Under the pieces are notes generated by a model. It was not told the origin of the DNA. It made no database searches and saw only the letters and a program-made list of their open reading frames with translations. From Haemophilus influenzae (lineage in GTDB: Bacteria; Pseudomonadota; Gammaproteobacteria; Enterobacterales; Pasteurellaceae), in assembly GCA_923172585.1 (NCBI GenBank), contig OV298644.1, positions 1,847,362 to 1,911,361 of the forward strand: a DNA stretch of 64,000 nt, read 5' to 3'. A program made the translations under genes and the position numbers. Below, in pieces: positions 1 to 10,741 of this stretch (position 1 is its first letter; each line of letters opens with the position of its first letter).

Positions 1-36
1 TCAAAACCCAGTGCCTTACCGCTTAGCGATACCGCA
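1..36 (-). tRNA. tRNA-Gln (partial, 5' half)
   Basis: The reverse complement reads as the acceptor, D-arm and anticodon-stem 5' half of a glutamine tRNA. It is nearly identical to the complete tRNA-Gln at 84-158, differing mainly in the acceptor strand, and the anticodon-loop TTTTGA is visible at the window edge. The 3' half lies outside the window. It is the last visible member of a minus-strand tRNA operon, so this is a tandem pair of tRNA-Gln genes. Confidence 0.85.
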
Positions 37-83
37 ATTAGAGAAATCTTTGATTGGATATAAAGAAGACTTTTTTGATAGTA

Positions 84-158
84 TGGCTGGGGTACTAGGA
101 TTCGAACCTAGGAATGCTGAGATCAAAACCCAGTGCCTTACCGCTTGGCGATACCCCA
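84..158 (-). tRNA. tRNA-Gln(TTG)
   Basis: The reverse complement begins TGGGGTATCGCCAAGCGG and ends CCCAGCCA with CCA encoded. The anticodon loop TTTTGAT gives anticodon TTG, and TTCGAATCC forms the T-loop. It is 75 nt long and very like E. coli glnU/W. It lies 28 nt from the tRNA-Leu gene in the same orientation. Confidence 0.97.
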
Positions 159-186
159 ACGACTATTTGACTTACAAAGCGATAAA

Positions 187-271
187 TGGTGCGAGACGAT
201 GGACTTGAACCCACACACCTCTCGGCGCCAGAACCTAAATCTGGTGCGTCTAACAATTTCGCCAGTCCCGC
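187..271 (-). tRNA. tRNA-Leu(TAG)
   Basis: The reverse complement is an 85-nt class II tRNA with a long variable arm. The acceptor GCGGGAC pairs with GTCTCGC (one G-T), the anticodon loop has TAG, and GTTCAAGTC is in the T-arm. CCA is encoded. It matches the E. coli leuW type, which also sits next to Met and Gln tRNAs. Confidence 0.97.
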
Positions 272-276
272 AAATT

Positions 277-353
277 TGGTGGCTACAGCGAGATTCGAAC
301 TTGCGACCCCAACATTATGAGTGTTGTACTCTAACCAACTGAGCTATGTAGCC
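277..353 (-). tRNA. tRNA-Met(CAT), elongator
   Basis: The reverse complement begins GGCTACATAGCTCAGTTGG and ends TGTAGCCACCA. The anticodon loop CTCATAA gives CAT. The fully paired first acceptor base pair (G-C) marks the elongator rather than the initiator type. It is 77 nt and the first gene of the operon, 5 nt from tRNA-Leu. Confidence 0.96.
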
Positions 354-393
354 ATCACTTAATTTGCTTAACCATATCGGCTTTGCGGGGCGT

Positions 394-422
394 ATTATGC
401 TAATTTTGATGATCCTCGTCAA
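394..422 (-). promoter_or_regulatory. sigma70 promoter of the tRNA-Met-Leu-Gln-Gln operon
   Basis: On the minus strand, TTGACG (417-422) and CATAAT (394-399) are separated by exactly 17 bp and sit about 40 bp upstream of tRNA-Met. The segment after the -10 (ACGCCCCGCAAAG) is GC-rich, the discriminator type known for stringently controlled stable-RNA promoters. The rest of 360-660 holds no gene, only AT-rich sequence and the lysC-remnant promoter. Confidence 0.8.
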
Positions 423-587
423 ATACTTTTTTACAAAAAAAGTAATTTTATGTTTGTTTGGTTATTAATGAAGCATATCACTTATTTTTTATTCATTTAA
501 ACAACTTATATGGCTTTCTCAACAGCCAAATTTTACCTAATCCTATTTTTTCTTTTATGCGTTCATTTATTGTTAATTAAAATTTAT

Positions 588-616
588 TTGACAAAAAATG
601 CCTAAATCGTTATTTC
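588..616 (+). promoter_or_regulatory. putative promoter of the lysC remnant
   Basis: A consensus -35 TTGACA (588-593) is followed at 16-17 bp by a weak AT-rich -10 (TTATTT/TATTTC, about 610-616). A Shine-Dalgarno AGGAG lies at 651-655. The leader is far too short and unstructured for a lysine riboswitch. Confidence 0.4.
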
Positions 617-660
617 TATACCCACTATTCTAAAAAAAACACAACATCTAGGAGTATCTT

Positions 661-1026
661 ATGCCCCATCTCTCAGTCGCCAAATTTGGCGGAACATCTG
701 TTGCTAACTACGATGCGATGACAGCTTGTGCAAAAATTGTCATTGCCGATCCCAATACACGCGTAGTTGTGCTTTCTGCATCAGCTGGTGTAACAAATTT
801 ATTAGTAGCTTTAGCAAATGGTGTAAAAGAGACAGAACGTGAAAAATTAATTGGCAATGATCTGCATATTACTTCAGGTGTGGCAAAACGTATTTTTGAT
901 ACTATTCAATCTTATAATGTGCGAATGATTAGTTATGGGGCAAGTACCAACAATGTTTGTATGTTAGTACAAAGTGAACATTCTGATGAAATTGTACGCT
1001 CGTTACACAAATCCTTATTTGAATAA
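661..1026 (+). pseudogene. lysC: lysC remnant: aspartokinase III with a large in-frame internal deletion
   Basis: The 121-residue product has the aspartokinase N-terminus (KFGGTSV, then VVVLSASAGVTNLLVALANG) joined directly, at about residue 62, to the extreme C-terminus (LIGNDL..., then the ACT-domain end NVRMISYGAS). Compared with the roughly 449-residue family, about 325 residues are gone: the rest of the kinase domain and most of the ACT regulatory region. The reading frame is kept across the junction, and a promoter, good RBS and terminator remain. It cannot be an aspartokinase. It may be a relic or may encode a small stable protein of unknown role. Confidence 0.8.
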
Positions 1027-1037
1027 AATTTAAACCT

Positions 1038-1070
1038 AAAGTGCGGTGAAAAATCACCACACTTTTTCTT
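1038..1070 (+). terminator. terminator after the lysC remnant (uptake-sequence hairpin)
   Basis: AAAGTGCGGTGA and TCACCACACTTT form a hairpin with a short A loop, followed by T-rich sequence. One arm contains the Haemophilus uptake signal sequence. Confidence 0.7.
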
Positions 1071-1142
1071 TTATATCATTGAGATTAAAGCCGAAAAAGA
1101 GTAAAGTAAACGGCTGTTCATTTAACTAATTTAACCGAATAA

Positions 1143-2453
<1,311 letters not shown>

Positions 2454-2470
2454 TTTCTTTTGATTTTCAG

Positions 2471-2498
2471 ACCGCACTTTAAAAGTGCGGTTTTTTTT
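2471..2498. terminator. bidirectional terminator between purA and dapD
   Basis: The inverted uptake-sequence pair ACCGCACTTT/AAAAGTGCGGT forms a tight stem followed by eight T on the plus strand. It sits between two convergent genes. Confidence 0.85.
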
Positions 2499-2508
2499 AT
2501 ATTTTTTA

Positions 2509-3336
2509 CTATTCTTCAATAGAACGTAATAATTCATTGATGCCCACTTTTCCTAAAGTTTTTGCATCCACTTTTTTCACGATCACTGCGCAGTATAAGC
2601 TATATTTTCCACATTTTGATGGAAGGCTACCTGATACCACCACAGAACCTGCTGGTACACGGCCGTAATGAATTTCGCCTGTTTCACGATCATAAATTTT
2701 GGTTGATTGACCGATGAATACGCCCATTGAAATAACACAACCATCTTCAACGATAACACCCTCAACCACTTCTGAACGCGCACCAATAAAACAGTTATCG
2801 CCGATAATGGTTGGGTTAGCTTGTAATGGTTCTAACACGCCGCCGATGCCTACACCACCCGATAAATGCACGTTTTTACCAATTTGTGCGCATGAACCTA
2901 CCGTCGCCCAAGTATCTACCATTGTGCCTTCGCCAACGTAAGCACCAATGTTTACATAAGATGGCATTAATACGCAGTTTTTAGAAATGTATGCACCTTT
3001 ACGCACCGTTGCAGAAGGCACAACACGGAAACCTTCTTCAGTAAAACGTTCTTCAGTGTAATCCGCAAATTTTAATGCCACTTTGTCGTAATATTTTGTT
3101 TCTGCGCCATCAATGATTTGGTTATCGTTAATGCGGAAAGATAGCAATACCGCTTTTTTTAACCATTGATGTGTTACCCATTCGCCAGCAATTTTTTCGG
3201 CTACACGGTATTTCCCAGAATCTAATCCTTCGATCACTTCTTCAATTGCCGCACGCGTTTCTGCATCAACGGTTTTTGGTGTAATTTCTGCACGTTTTTC
3301 AAATGCAGCTTCAATAATTGCTTGTAAATTTGACAT
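2509..3336 (-). CDS. dapD: 2,3,4,5-tetrahydropyridine-2,6-dicarboxylate N-succinyltransferase
   Basis: Acyltransferase of the succinylase branch of diaminopimelate/lysine synthesis, using succinyl-CoA. The product is 275 residues from ATG 3334-3336 ([11 protein letters not shown]...), matching the family. A start at 3402 would add a non-conserved 22-residue tail. The C-terminal half is a left-handed beta-helix with hexapeptide repeats such as [20 protein letters not shown] and GGVGIGG. It is a single gene. Succinyl-CoA supply is notable here because sucA in this window is broken, although sucCD could still make it. Confidence 0.96.
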   Translation of the reverse strand: MSNLQAIIEAAFEKRAEITPKTVDAETRAAIEEVIEGLDSGKYRVAEKIAGEWVTHQWLKKAVLLSFRINDNQIIDGAETKYYDKVALKFADYTEERFTEEGFRVVPSATVRKGAYISKNCVLMPSYVNIGAYVGEGTMVDTWATVGSCAQIGKNVHLSGGVGIGGVLEPLQANPTIIGDNCFIGARSEVVEGVIVEDGCVISMGVFIGQSTKIYDRETGEIHYGRVPAGSVVVSGSLPSKCGKYSLYCAVIVKKVDAKTLGKVGINELLRSIEE

Positions 3337-3414
3337 AGAACTTCCTATATACGTTGTGAATAAAACGGCATTAGTTTTACCATATTTTAAACGGGCAAGC
3401 AAAACACCGAAAAA

Positions 3415-3449
3415 ATCACCGCACTTTGTAGAAACAAAACTGCGGTGAT
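3415..3449. terminator. inverted repeat downstream of the small ORF (uptake-sequence hairpin)
   Basis: ATCACCGCA and TGCGGTGAT form a 9-bp perfect stem with a 17-nt loop containing an extra ACTTTGT/ACAAAA pairing. It lies between the YnhF-like ORF and dapD, both on the minus strand, so it can end the short transcript. Confidence 0.5.
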
Positions 3450-3467
3450 AATAAAAAGTTGATTTGA

Positions 3468-3548
3468 TTAAAATATTGAAAGTGCAAGCCCCACGACAAC
3501 AGACATACTAAAAACAACCATAATCATTGCATAACCAAAATCGCTCAT
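3468..3548 (-). CDS. small membrane protein, YnhF-like
   Basis: A 26-codon ORF starting [16 protein letters not shown] and ending in [10 protein letters not shown]. It is preceded by an excellent Shine-Dalgarno (GAGGAG, 6 nt from ATG). Nearly the whole peptide is one hydrophobic transmembrane segment. In E. coli the 29-residue inner-membrane peptide YnhF is encoded beside purR in the same divergent position and has the same one-helix design with a V.VGL core, so I infer orthology from synteny and composition. The function is unknown. Confidence 0.6.
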   Translation of the reverse strand: MSDFGYAMIMVVFSMSVVVGLALSIF

Positions 3549-3637
3549 TTTGTTCTCCTCATAAAAAAATAACGCAGACATTCTAGCAAGAATAATACGA
3601 AAAAATCACTTCTTTTTATAAAAAATTTGCAATAAAG

Positions 3638-3667
3638 ATGACTAAATTCTCAACAAACCTTTATAAT
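3638..3667 (+). promoter_or_regulatory. putative purR promoter
   Basis: A perfect -10 TATAAT (3662-3667) lies 29 bp before the purR ATG. A partial -35 (ATGACT, 3638-3643) is 18 bp upstream. No convincing PurR operator was seen. Confidence 0.5.
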
Positions 3668-3695
3668 AGGAAAAATTTTTTAGGGATTTAAATAT

Positions 3696-4706
3696 ATGGC
3701 AACAATTAAAGATGTGGCAAAAATGGCTGGTGTGTCCACCACAACCGTATCTCACGTAATTAACAAAACCCGTTTCGTTGCAAAAGATACGGAAGAAGCG
3801 GTGTTATCCGCAATTAAACAACTTAATTATTCCCCTAGTGCTGTGGCACGCAGTTTAAAAGTCAATACCACCAAATCCATTGGTATGATTGTGACAACCA
3901 GTGAAGCACCGTATTTTGCCGAAATAATCCATTCTGTTGAAGAACATTGCTATCGACAAGGTTATTCTTTATTTTTGTGTAACACACAAAACGATCCTGA
4001 AAAAGTCAAAAATCATTTAGAAATGTTGGCAAAAAAAAGGGTCGATGGTTTGCTTGTAATGTGTTCTGAATATACTCAGGATTCATTGGATTTACTTTCA
4101 TCATTTTCCACTATTCCAATGGTTGTAATGGATTGGGGGCCAAATACCAATACAGATGTGATTGATGATCATAGTTTTGATGGCGGTTATTTAGCAACCA
4201 AACATCTTATAGAGTGCGGTCATAAAAAAATCGGGATTATCTGTGGCGAACTCAATAAAACTACCGCAAGAACGCGTTATGAAGGCTTTGAAAAAGCAAT
4301 GGAAGAAGCTAAATTAACAATCAATCCGTCTTGGGTACTAGAGGGTGCATTTGAGCCTGAAGATGGCTATGAATGTATGAATCGTTTACTAACTCAAGAG
4401 GAATTACCAACCGCCCTATTCTGCTGTAACGATGTGATGGCGCTCGGTGCAATATCAGCACTAACAGAAAAAGGCTTGCGTGTGCCAGAGGATATGTCAA
4501 TTATCGGCTATGATGATATTCACGCCTCACGTTTCTACGCACCACCATTAACCACCATTCATCAATCAAAACTACGTTTAGGCAGACAGGCAGTAAATAT
4601 TCTGTTAGAACGAATTACTCACAAAGATGAAGGTGTTCAACAATATAGTCGTATCGATATAACCCCTGAGCTTATCATTCGAAAATCCGTTAAATCGATT
4701 TTATAA
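3696..4706 (+). CDS. purR: purine repressor, LacI family
   Basis: Represses purine (and some pyrimidine) biosynthesis genes when bound to hypoxanthine or guanine. The product is 336 residues (E. coli 341). The N-terminal helix-turn-helix is [20 protein letters not shown] (residues 3-22), followed by the hinge helix SAVARSLK that inserts in the minor groove. The rest is the periplasmic-binding-protein-like effector domain, ending STIIHQSK-like and LIIRKS. It is divergent from the YnhF-like ORF as in E. coli, and single-gene. Confidence 0.95.
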   Translation: MATIKDVAKMAGVSTTTVSHVINKTRFVAKDTEEAVLSAIKQLNYSPSAVARSLKVNTTKSIGMIVTTSEAPYFAEIIHSVEEHCYRQGYSLFLCNTQNDPEKVKNHLEMLAKKRVDGLLVMCSEYTQDSLDLLSSFSTIPMVVMDWGPNTNTDVIDDHSFDGGYLATKHLIECGHKKIGIICGELNKTTARTRYEGFEKAMEEAKLTINPSWVLEGAFEPEDGYECMNRLLTQEELPTALFCCNDVMALGAISALTEKGLRVPEDMSIIGYDDIHASRFYAPPLTTIHQSKLRLGRQAVNILLERITHKDEGVQQYSRIDITPELIIRKSVKSIL

Positions 4707-4721
4707 ACTTAGCAAAAATAG

Positions 4722-4763
4722 ACCGCACTTTTTAAACAATCCCTAAAAAGTGCGGTTCTTTTT
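4722..4763 (+). terminator. purR terminator (inverted uptake sequences)
   Basis: ACCGCACTTTTTA and TAAAAAGTGCGGT form a 13-bp stem with a 9-nt loop, followed by a T-rich run. Confidence 0.85.
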
Positions 4764-4887
4764 TAGCTATTTTTTAGCCTTTCTTGATTATTTTCAAAAT
4801 TTCTCTGAATAGCATTTGCCCTCCACCCTATTTTTAGTTATATCTATCGCCAACTGACAAATTTTATTTTTACTTTTAGGAGTTCCT

Positions 4888-7527
4888 ATGACACAAGAGT
4901 ACAGTACTCTGCGCAATAACATTAGTATGTTAGGGCGTTTTCTCGGAGAAACCATCAATGATGCACAGGGCGAGGATATTCTTGAGTTAATCGAAAACAT
5001 TCGTAAACTTTCTCGTAATTCTCGTGCTGGCGATGATAAAGCAAGACAAGCATTGCTCGATACGCTCGGTAGTATTTCTAATGAAAATATTATTCCCGTC
5101 GCACGTGCTTTCAGTCAATTTTTAAACCTCACTAACATAGCAGAACAATATCAAACAATTTCCCGTGAACATTCTCTTGCACAAAGTTCTTCTCAATCCT
5201 TAAGCGAACTTTTCAAACGCTTAAAAGAACAAAATGCTTCAGTGGAAGAGGTGCATAAAACCGTCGAAAAATTATTAATTGAGCTTGTTCTGACCGCACA
5301 TCCAACAGAAACAACACGTCGTTCATTAATTCATAAACACATTGAAATCAATAAATGTTTAAGCAAGCTAGAACATCATGATTTAACGGAAAAAGAACGC
5401 AATATTATTGAACGTCTATTACTTCGTTTAATCGCTGAAGCATGGCATACCAACGAAATTCGTACTGTTCGCCCAACACCATTTGATGAAGCGAAATGGG
5501 GCTTTGCGATGTTAGAAAACAGTTTGTGGCAAGCTGTGCCAGAATTTTTACGCCAACTCAACGAAACCGCCCGTGAATTTTTAGGTTACGATTTGCCGGT
5601 AGGATTAAAACCTGTGCGTATTTCCTCTTGGATGGGCGGCGACCGTGATGGAAATCCATTTGTTACCGCACAAATTACCAAAAAAGTACTTTATTTTGCC
5701 CGCTGGAAAGCGGCGGATTTATTCTTACAAGACATCAGCAAATTAGCCGATGAACTTTCAATGATGAAATGTAGCGATGAATTTCGTGATAAATACGGCG
5801 AACATTTAGAACCCTATCGTTTCGTAGTAAAAAATTTACGCAATCAACTTACAGCAACATTAGCTTATTTTGATGATCACTTATCTAATCGCACACCAAG
5901 AGTCTCCGAAAGCGAGATTATTTTGGAAGATAATCAACTGTGGGAACCACTTTACGATTGTTATCAATCTTTAATTCAATGCGGTATGCGCATTATTGCA
6001 AATGGTTCATTGCTGAATATTTTGCACCGTATTAGTTGTTTTGGCGTGACACTTTCTCAAATGGATATTCGCCAAGAAAGCACCCGTCATACCGATGCCA
6101 TTGCTGAAATCACGCGCTATATTGGTTTAGGCGATTACTCTCAATGGATGGAAGACGATAAACAAGCTTTCTTAATTCGTGAATTAAGCTCTCGTCGTCC
6201 ATTAATTCCGCAAAACTGGACGCCATCGCCTGAAACCAAAGAAATTTTAGATACTTGTAAAGTCATTGCTCAACAAAAACAAGGTGTAATAGCTTGTTAT
6301 GTTATTTCGATGGCGCGCAGTGCATCTGATGTTTTAGCCGTTCATTTACTCTTAAAAGAATCAGGCGTGCCATATCACATTCCTGTTGTGCCATTATTCG
6401 AAACCTTAGAGGATTTAGATGCAGCCGAAAAAGTGATGACTCAACTTTTCAATGTGGGTTGGTATCGTGGCGTCATCAATAATCGTCAAATGGTAATGAT
6501 TGGCTATTCAGATTCGGCAAAAGATGCGGGAATGATGGCTGCCTCTTGGGCGCAATACCGTGCGCAAGAAGCCTTAGTAAATTTAACAGAAAAACTTGGC
6601 ATTGAACTCACTTTATTCCACGGACGTGGTGGCACAATTGGTCGTGGCGGTGCGCCAGCACATGCGGCATTACTTTCTCAGCCACCTCGTTCCTTAAAAA
6701 ATGGTTTACGTGTAACAGAACAAGGCGAAATGATTCGCTTCAAACTGGGTTTACCCGCAGTAGCAGTAGAAACCTTTGATCTTTACGCCAGCGCCATTTT
6801 AGAAGCAAATCTTTTACCACCACCAGAACCGAAACCAGAATGGCGCACTATAATGGACGAGCTTTCCACGATTTCTTGCGATATTTATCGTGGTGTGGTG
6901 CGTGGCGATAAAGATTTTGTGCCTTATTTCCGCAGTGCTACGCCAGAACAGGAGCTATCCAAATTGCCGCTTGGCTCTCGCCCTGCAAAACGCAATCCAA
7001 ATGGCGGTGTGGAAAGTTTACGTGCGATCCCGTGGATTTTTGCCTGGATGCAAAATCGCTTAATGCTGCCAGCTTGGTTAGGGGCTGGTGCAGCTATTCG
7101 TCAAGTTATTGAACAAGGCAAAGGCGATATTATTCATAAAATGTGCGAAAACTGGCCGTTCTTTTCAACGCGAATCGGAATGTTGGAAATGGTCTTTAGT
7201 AAATCGGATACTTGGCTTTCCCAACAATATGATCAACGATTAGTGAAAAAAGAGCTTTGGTATTTAGGCGAAAATTTACGTAAGCAACTTGAAGATGATA
7301 TTCAAACTGTGCTTTCACTTTCTCACCAAAGTGAATTGATGTCTGATTTACCTTGGATTGCAGATTCAATTGCATTACGTAATATCTACACGGATCCACT
7401 CAATCTACTGCAAGTGGAATTGCTTCACCGTTTCCGTGAAAATCCAGAGCAAGTCAATCCCGATGTGGAACAAGCATTGATGATTACCATCACAGGTATC
7501 GCGGCTGGGATGCGCAATACAGGCTAG
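4888..7527 (+). CDS. ppc: phosphoenolpyruvate carboxylase
   Basis: Makes oxaloacetate from PEP and bicarbonate, the anaplerotic entry into the partial TCA cycle of Haemophilus. The product is 879 residues (E. coli 883). It shows the catalytic signature [14 protein letters not shown] near residues 134-147, [13 protein letters not shown] with the catalytic Arg/Asp, and the glycine-rich loop [12 protein letters not shown]. The conserved C-terminal MNTG is present as MRNTG. The RBS AGGAG precedes ATG 4888. It is single-gene and convergent with ycjX. Confidence 0.97.
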   Translation: MTQEYSTLRNNISMLGRFLGETINDAQGEDILELIENIRKLSRNSRAGDDKARQALLDTLGSISNENIIPVARAFSQFLNLTNIAEQYQTISREHSLAQSSSQSLSELFKRLKEQNASVEEVHKTVEKLLIELVLTAHPTETTRRSLIHKHIEINKCLSKLEHHDLTEKERNIIERLLLRLIAEAWHTNEIRTVRPTPFDEAKWGFAMLENSLWQAVPEFLRQLNETAREFLGYDLPVGLKPVRISSWMGGDRDGNPFVTAQITKKVLYFARWKAADLFLQDISKLADELSMMKCSDEFRDKYGEHLEPYRFVVKNLRNQLTATLAYFDDHLSNRTPRVSESEIILEDNQLWEPLYDCYQSLIQCGMRIIANGSLLNILHRISCFGVTLSQMDIRQESTRHTDAIAEITRYIGLGDYSQWMEDDKQAFLIRELSSRRPLIPQNWTPSPETKEILDTCKVIAQQKQGVIACYVISMARSASDVLAVHLLLKESGVPYHIPVVPLFETLEDLDAAEKVMTQLFNVGWYRGVINNRQMVMIGYSDSAKDAGMMAASWAQYRAQEALVNLTEKLGIELTLFHGRGGTIGRGGAPAHAALLSQPPRSLKNGLRVTEQGEMIRFKLGLPAVAVETFDLYASAILEANLLPPPEPKPEWRTIMDELSTISCDIYRGVVRGDKDFVPYFRSATPEQELSKLPLGSRPAKRNPNGGVESLRAIPWIFAWMQNRLMLPAWLGAGAAIRQVIEQGKGDIIHKMCENWPFFSTRIGMLEMVFSKSDTWLSQQYDQRLVKKELWYLGENLRKQLEDDIQTVLSLSHQSELMSDLPWIADSIALRNIYTDPLNLLQVELLHRFRENPEQVNPDVEQALMITITGIAAGMRNTG

Positions 7528-7534
7528 AAAGATG

Positions 7535-7566
7535 AAAAAAGTGCGGAAAATTTTCCGCACTTTTTT
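7535..7566. terminator. bidirectional terminator, perfect 32-nt palindrome
   Basis: AAAAAAGTGCGGAAAA and its exact reverse complement are directly adjacent, giving A-tract and T-tract on either strand. It serves the convergent ppc and ycjX genes. The core carries AAGTGCGG followed by A instead of T, so neither arm is a perfect 9-mer uptake sequence. Confidence 0.85.
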
Positions 7567-8977
7567 ATTCAAATCGATCACTTAATAAAAATTGTAAAAC
7601 CGCATCCATTCTCAAATGGGGAATACTCTCCCCTTGTTCTAAAGGCAGAGGTTCAAAACTATCAAAATCAAAGTGCGGTTGTTTTTGCCAAAATTCTGTT
7701 CTTGGTAATTTACTCGGCACCGTTCCTGGATAAAGCGTAATCAGCTGTTTATCAATAGAACGAACCCCTTGAATTGCTTTAATTTCTTTTCCTTGCTGAT
7801 TCACAATCACTTGCTTTGTGGTACGAACAGCCGCAATAGCGGTATATTCCGTATCGATTCCTTCAAATTCCACATGGCGACCACCCTCTTGCACAATTTG
7901 GCGCATTAAACTCACTAAATTAGGAATTTGATCACGAGTAATATGATCCGCCTTTGTCGCAACAAACATTAATCGATCAATTCGCGGAGAAAACAAACGA
8001 TGAAGAAAATTTCTGCTGCCATAATGGAAATTATTAAATAACTGATTTAAGCCCATTTGCATATCTAAAAAGGCTTGCTGACTGTGATTTAAAGGCGTTA
8101 AACAATCCGCCAAAATAACTTGACGATCAAAGGTAGAAAAATAATTTTCGTAAAAACCTTTCACAATTTTATTGCGATAATAATCATAACGTTTTGTCAG
8201 CACAGCAAAATAGCTATTTGATTTTGCTGTTTTTTTCAAGGTTCGCCACTGTTCTTCTGAAAGATGAATTAATGGGAAAAATTGTAATGCGGGCGTGCCC
8301 TCTAAATCACTCGGCAATACAAATCGCCCAGGCTGAATAAATTGCATGCCTTGCGCTTTGCATTGATGTAAATAATCCGTATAACTTTTCGCTATCTTGG
8401 CTAAAACATCTTCATTTGCGACCGCACTTAAATCCAAATCCTGCAACATAGCGAGCCAATTCTCCGCCAATTCTTCACGAATGCCTGTTGTTACCTTAAT
8501 TTGCTCTTGTGACCATTGTTGAAAATCTAGATTTAATAACGGCAAATCGAGCAGCCATTCTCCGGGATAATCAAAAATATCTACATAAAGCGTGCCTCGT
8601 TCTTTCAAATGGCGTAGCAAGCCAGATTGACGTTGAAAACGAATTGCTAAACGCGTTTCACTCACGCCACGAGTAGATTGAAACCATTGCGGTGGATTTT
8701 GTGACAAATCATTTAAATTACTTTCATAATCAAAACGTGGCACGCTGAGATCTTGTTGGGATACTCGTTTGACTGCCAAGATCGCACCATTTCTCGCTGC
8801 TTCAAACAAGGGCAAATTCTGTGATGAATGTTGATTAATGGAGAGAAGTTGATTGATTAAACTTGTAATAAACGCCGTTTTTCCACTCCGACTTAACCCT
8901 GTTACCGCTAAACGCAAAGTGCGGTCAAAACCACGATTAATAATTTGATTGATTTCCTTTTGAACCCGATTAAACAT
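7565..8977 (-). CDS. ycjX: YcjX-family (DUF463) GTP-binding-like protein
   Basis: A 470-residue cytoplasmic protein with a P-loop GLSRSGKTAF near residue 28 and a DIFDYPGEWLLDLPLL segment resembling a switch/Walker B region. The family (E. coli YcjX, about 465 residues) is a predicted nucleotide-binding protein without a firm biochemical role, in E. coli encoded in the phage-shock gene region. Here it stands alone, without ycjF, and is divergent from sapA. A KATKADH-like motif (VATKADH) fits a guanine-specificity NKxD-type position. Confidence 0.85.
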   Translation of the reverse strand: MFNRVQKEINQIINRGFDRTLRLAVTGLSRSGKTAFITSLINQLLSINQHSSQNLPLFEAARNGAILAVKRVSQQDLSVPRFDYESNLNDLSQNPPQWFQSTRGVSETRLAIRFQRQSGLLRHLKERGTLYVDIFDYPGEWLLDLPLLNLDFQQWSQEQIKVTTGIREELAENWLAMLQDLDLSAVANEDVLAKIAKSYTDYLHQCKAQGMQFIQPGRFVLPSDLEGTPALQFFPLIHLSEEQWRTLKKTAKSNSYFAVLTKRYDYYRNKIVKGFYENYFSTFDRQVILADCLTPLNHSQQAFLDMQMGLNQLFNNFHYGSRNFLHRLFSPRIDRLMFVATKADHITRDQIPNLVSLMRQIVQEGGRHVEFEGIDTEYTAIAAVRTTKQVIVNQQGKEIKAIQGVRSIDKQLITLYPGTVPSKLPRTEFWQKQPHFDFDSFEPLPLEQGESIPHLRMDAVLQFLLSDRFE

Positions 8978-9046
8978 TCAATATCCTAGCCATTTTTACT
9001 AATATGCCTTACAATTTGACACATAATTTATCACAATGCATTTGTT

Positions 9047-10741
9047 ATGTTACGTCTAAATCTGAGATTTTTATCTTTTCTGCTCTGTATAATCCAAAGT
9101 GTAGAATTACAGGCTGCGCCAAGTGTTCCAACATTTTTAACTGAAAATGGCTTAACTTATTGCACCCACGCTTCAGGTTTTTCATTTAATCCGCAAACAG
9201 CAGATGCAGGAACCAGTATGAATGTGGTCACGGAACAAATTTATAACAAATTATTTGATATAAAAAATCACAGTGCAACATTAACACCAATGCTGGCACA
9301 ATCTTATTCCATTTCAGCTGATGGTAAAGAAATTTTATTAAATTTACGTCACGGCGTAAAATTTCACCAAACCCCTTGGTTTACCCCAACACGTGATTTT
9401 AACGCTGAAGACGTAGTATTTTCGATTAATCGTGTATTAGGGCATAATACTTATTTACCAACCTTAGCAGAGACGAATGTTACCTATAGTAATCCACAAT
9501 ATAGAGTGTTTCACGAACAAGCAAGAAAAGTGCGTTTTCCTTATTTTGATAGCATTAAACTTAACGAAAAAATCAAATCTGTGACCGCACTTTCGCCTTA
9601 TCAAGTAAAAATTGAATTATTTGCACCAGATTCCTCCATCTTGTCTCATCTTGCCAGCCAGTATGCCATTATTTTTTCACAAGAATATGCCTATCAATTA
9701 AGTGCAGATGACAACCTTGCTCAATTAGATACCCACCCAGTAGGAACAGGGCCTTATCAAGTAAAAGATTATGTATATAACCAATATGTTCGCTTAGTGC
9801 GCAATGAAAATTATTGGAAAAAAGAAGCCAAGATAGAACATATTATTGTGGATCTTTCTACTGATCGCAGCGGACGTTTAGTCAAATTTTTCAATAATGA
9901 ATGTCAAATCGCCTCTTATCCTGAAGTAAGCCAAATTGGCTTATTAAAAAATGATGACAAACATTATTATATGCAATCTACTGATGGTATGAATTTAGCC
10001 TATTTAGCGTTTAATTTTGATAAGCCATTAATGCGAGATCACGAAATCCGCGCCGCTATTTCACAAAGTTTAAACCGAGCTCGAATCATTCATAGCATTT
10101 ACCATAACACAGCAACTGTTGCTAATAACATTATTCCTGAAGTATCTTGGGCTTCAAGTGTCAATACGCCAGAATTTGAGTTTGATTACAATCCCAAAAT
10201 CGCCAAAAATAAATTAGCAGATAAAAACCTTTTGTTAAATTTATGGGTAATTAATGAAGAACAAGTCTATAATCCTGCACCTTTTAAAATAGCTGAAATG
10301 ATAAAATGGGATTTAGCTCAAGCGGGTGTGAAAGTTAAAGTGCGTGCCGTAACTCGTCCATTTTTAACTGCACAATTACGCAATCAATCGGAAAATTATG
10401 ATTTGATTCTATCTGGTTGGTTAGCTGGTAATCTCGATCCTGATGGTTTTATGCGTCCAATTTTAAGCTGTGGAACAAAAAATGAACTCACTAATTTATC
10501 TAATTGGTGTAATGAAGAATTTGATCAATTTATGGATCGTGCCATTACTACCTCACATTTAAGTTCACGCGCAAAAGCCTATAATGAAGCCCAAGAACTC
10601 GTTTTACGTGAATTACCCATTATTCCTATTGCCAATGTAAAACGAATTTTAGTCGCAAATAGTCGTGTGAAAGGAGTAAAAATGACGCCTTTTGGTAGCT
10701 TAGATTTTTCCACCTTATATTTTATTCAGGAGAAACACTAA
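9047..10741 (+). CDS. sapA: SapA, periplasmic peptide-binding protein of the Sap transporter
   Basis: Solute-binding protein (SBP_bac_5 family) that in nontypeable H. influenzae binds antimicrobial peptides and haem for the Sap ABC importer. The product is 564 residues with an N-terminal signal peptide (hydrophobic LRFLSFLLCII, cleavage near LQA-AP). It shows the family region FHQTPWFTPTRDFNAEDVVF. The stop overlaps the sapB start (TAATG), so it is the first gene of a tightly coupled sapABCDF operon. The gene is intact. Confidence 0.95.
   Translation: MLRLNLRFLSFLLCIIQSVELQAAPSVPTFLTENGLTYCTHASGFSFNPQTADAGTSMNVVTEQIYNKLFDIKNHSATLTPMLAQSYSISADGKEILLNLRHGVKFHQTPWFTPTRDFNAEDVVFSINRVLGHNTYLPTLAETNVTYSNPQYRVFHEQARKVRFPYFDSIKLNEKIKSVTALSPYQVKIELFAPDSSILSHLASQYAIIFSQEYAYQLSADDNLAQLDTHPVGTGPYQVKDYVYNQYVRLVRNENYWKKEAKIEHIIVDLSTDRSGRLVKFFNNECQIASYPEVSQIGLLKNDDKHYYMQSTDGMNLAYLAFNFDKPLMRDHEIRAAISQSLNRARIIHSIYHNTATVANNIIPEVSWASSVNTPEFEFDYNPKIAKNKLADKNLLLNLWVINEEQVYNPAPFKIAEMIKWDLAQAGVKVKVRAVTRPFLTAQLRNQSENYDLILSGWLAGNLDPDGFMRPILSCGTKNELTNLSNWCNEEFDQFMDRAITTSHLSSRAKAYNEAQELVLRELPIIPIANVKRILVANSRVKGVKMTPFGSLDFSTLYFIQEKH

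Noticed and set aside
360-660. Lysine riboswitch upstream of the lysC remnant
   Set aside because: The leader after the putative promoter is only about 40 nt and AT-rich, too short for the roughly 170-nt lysine riboswitch.
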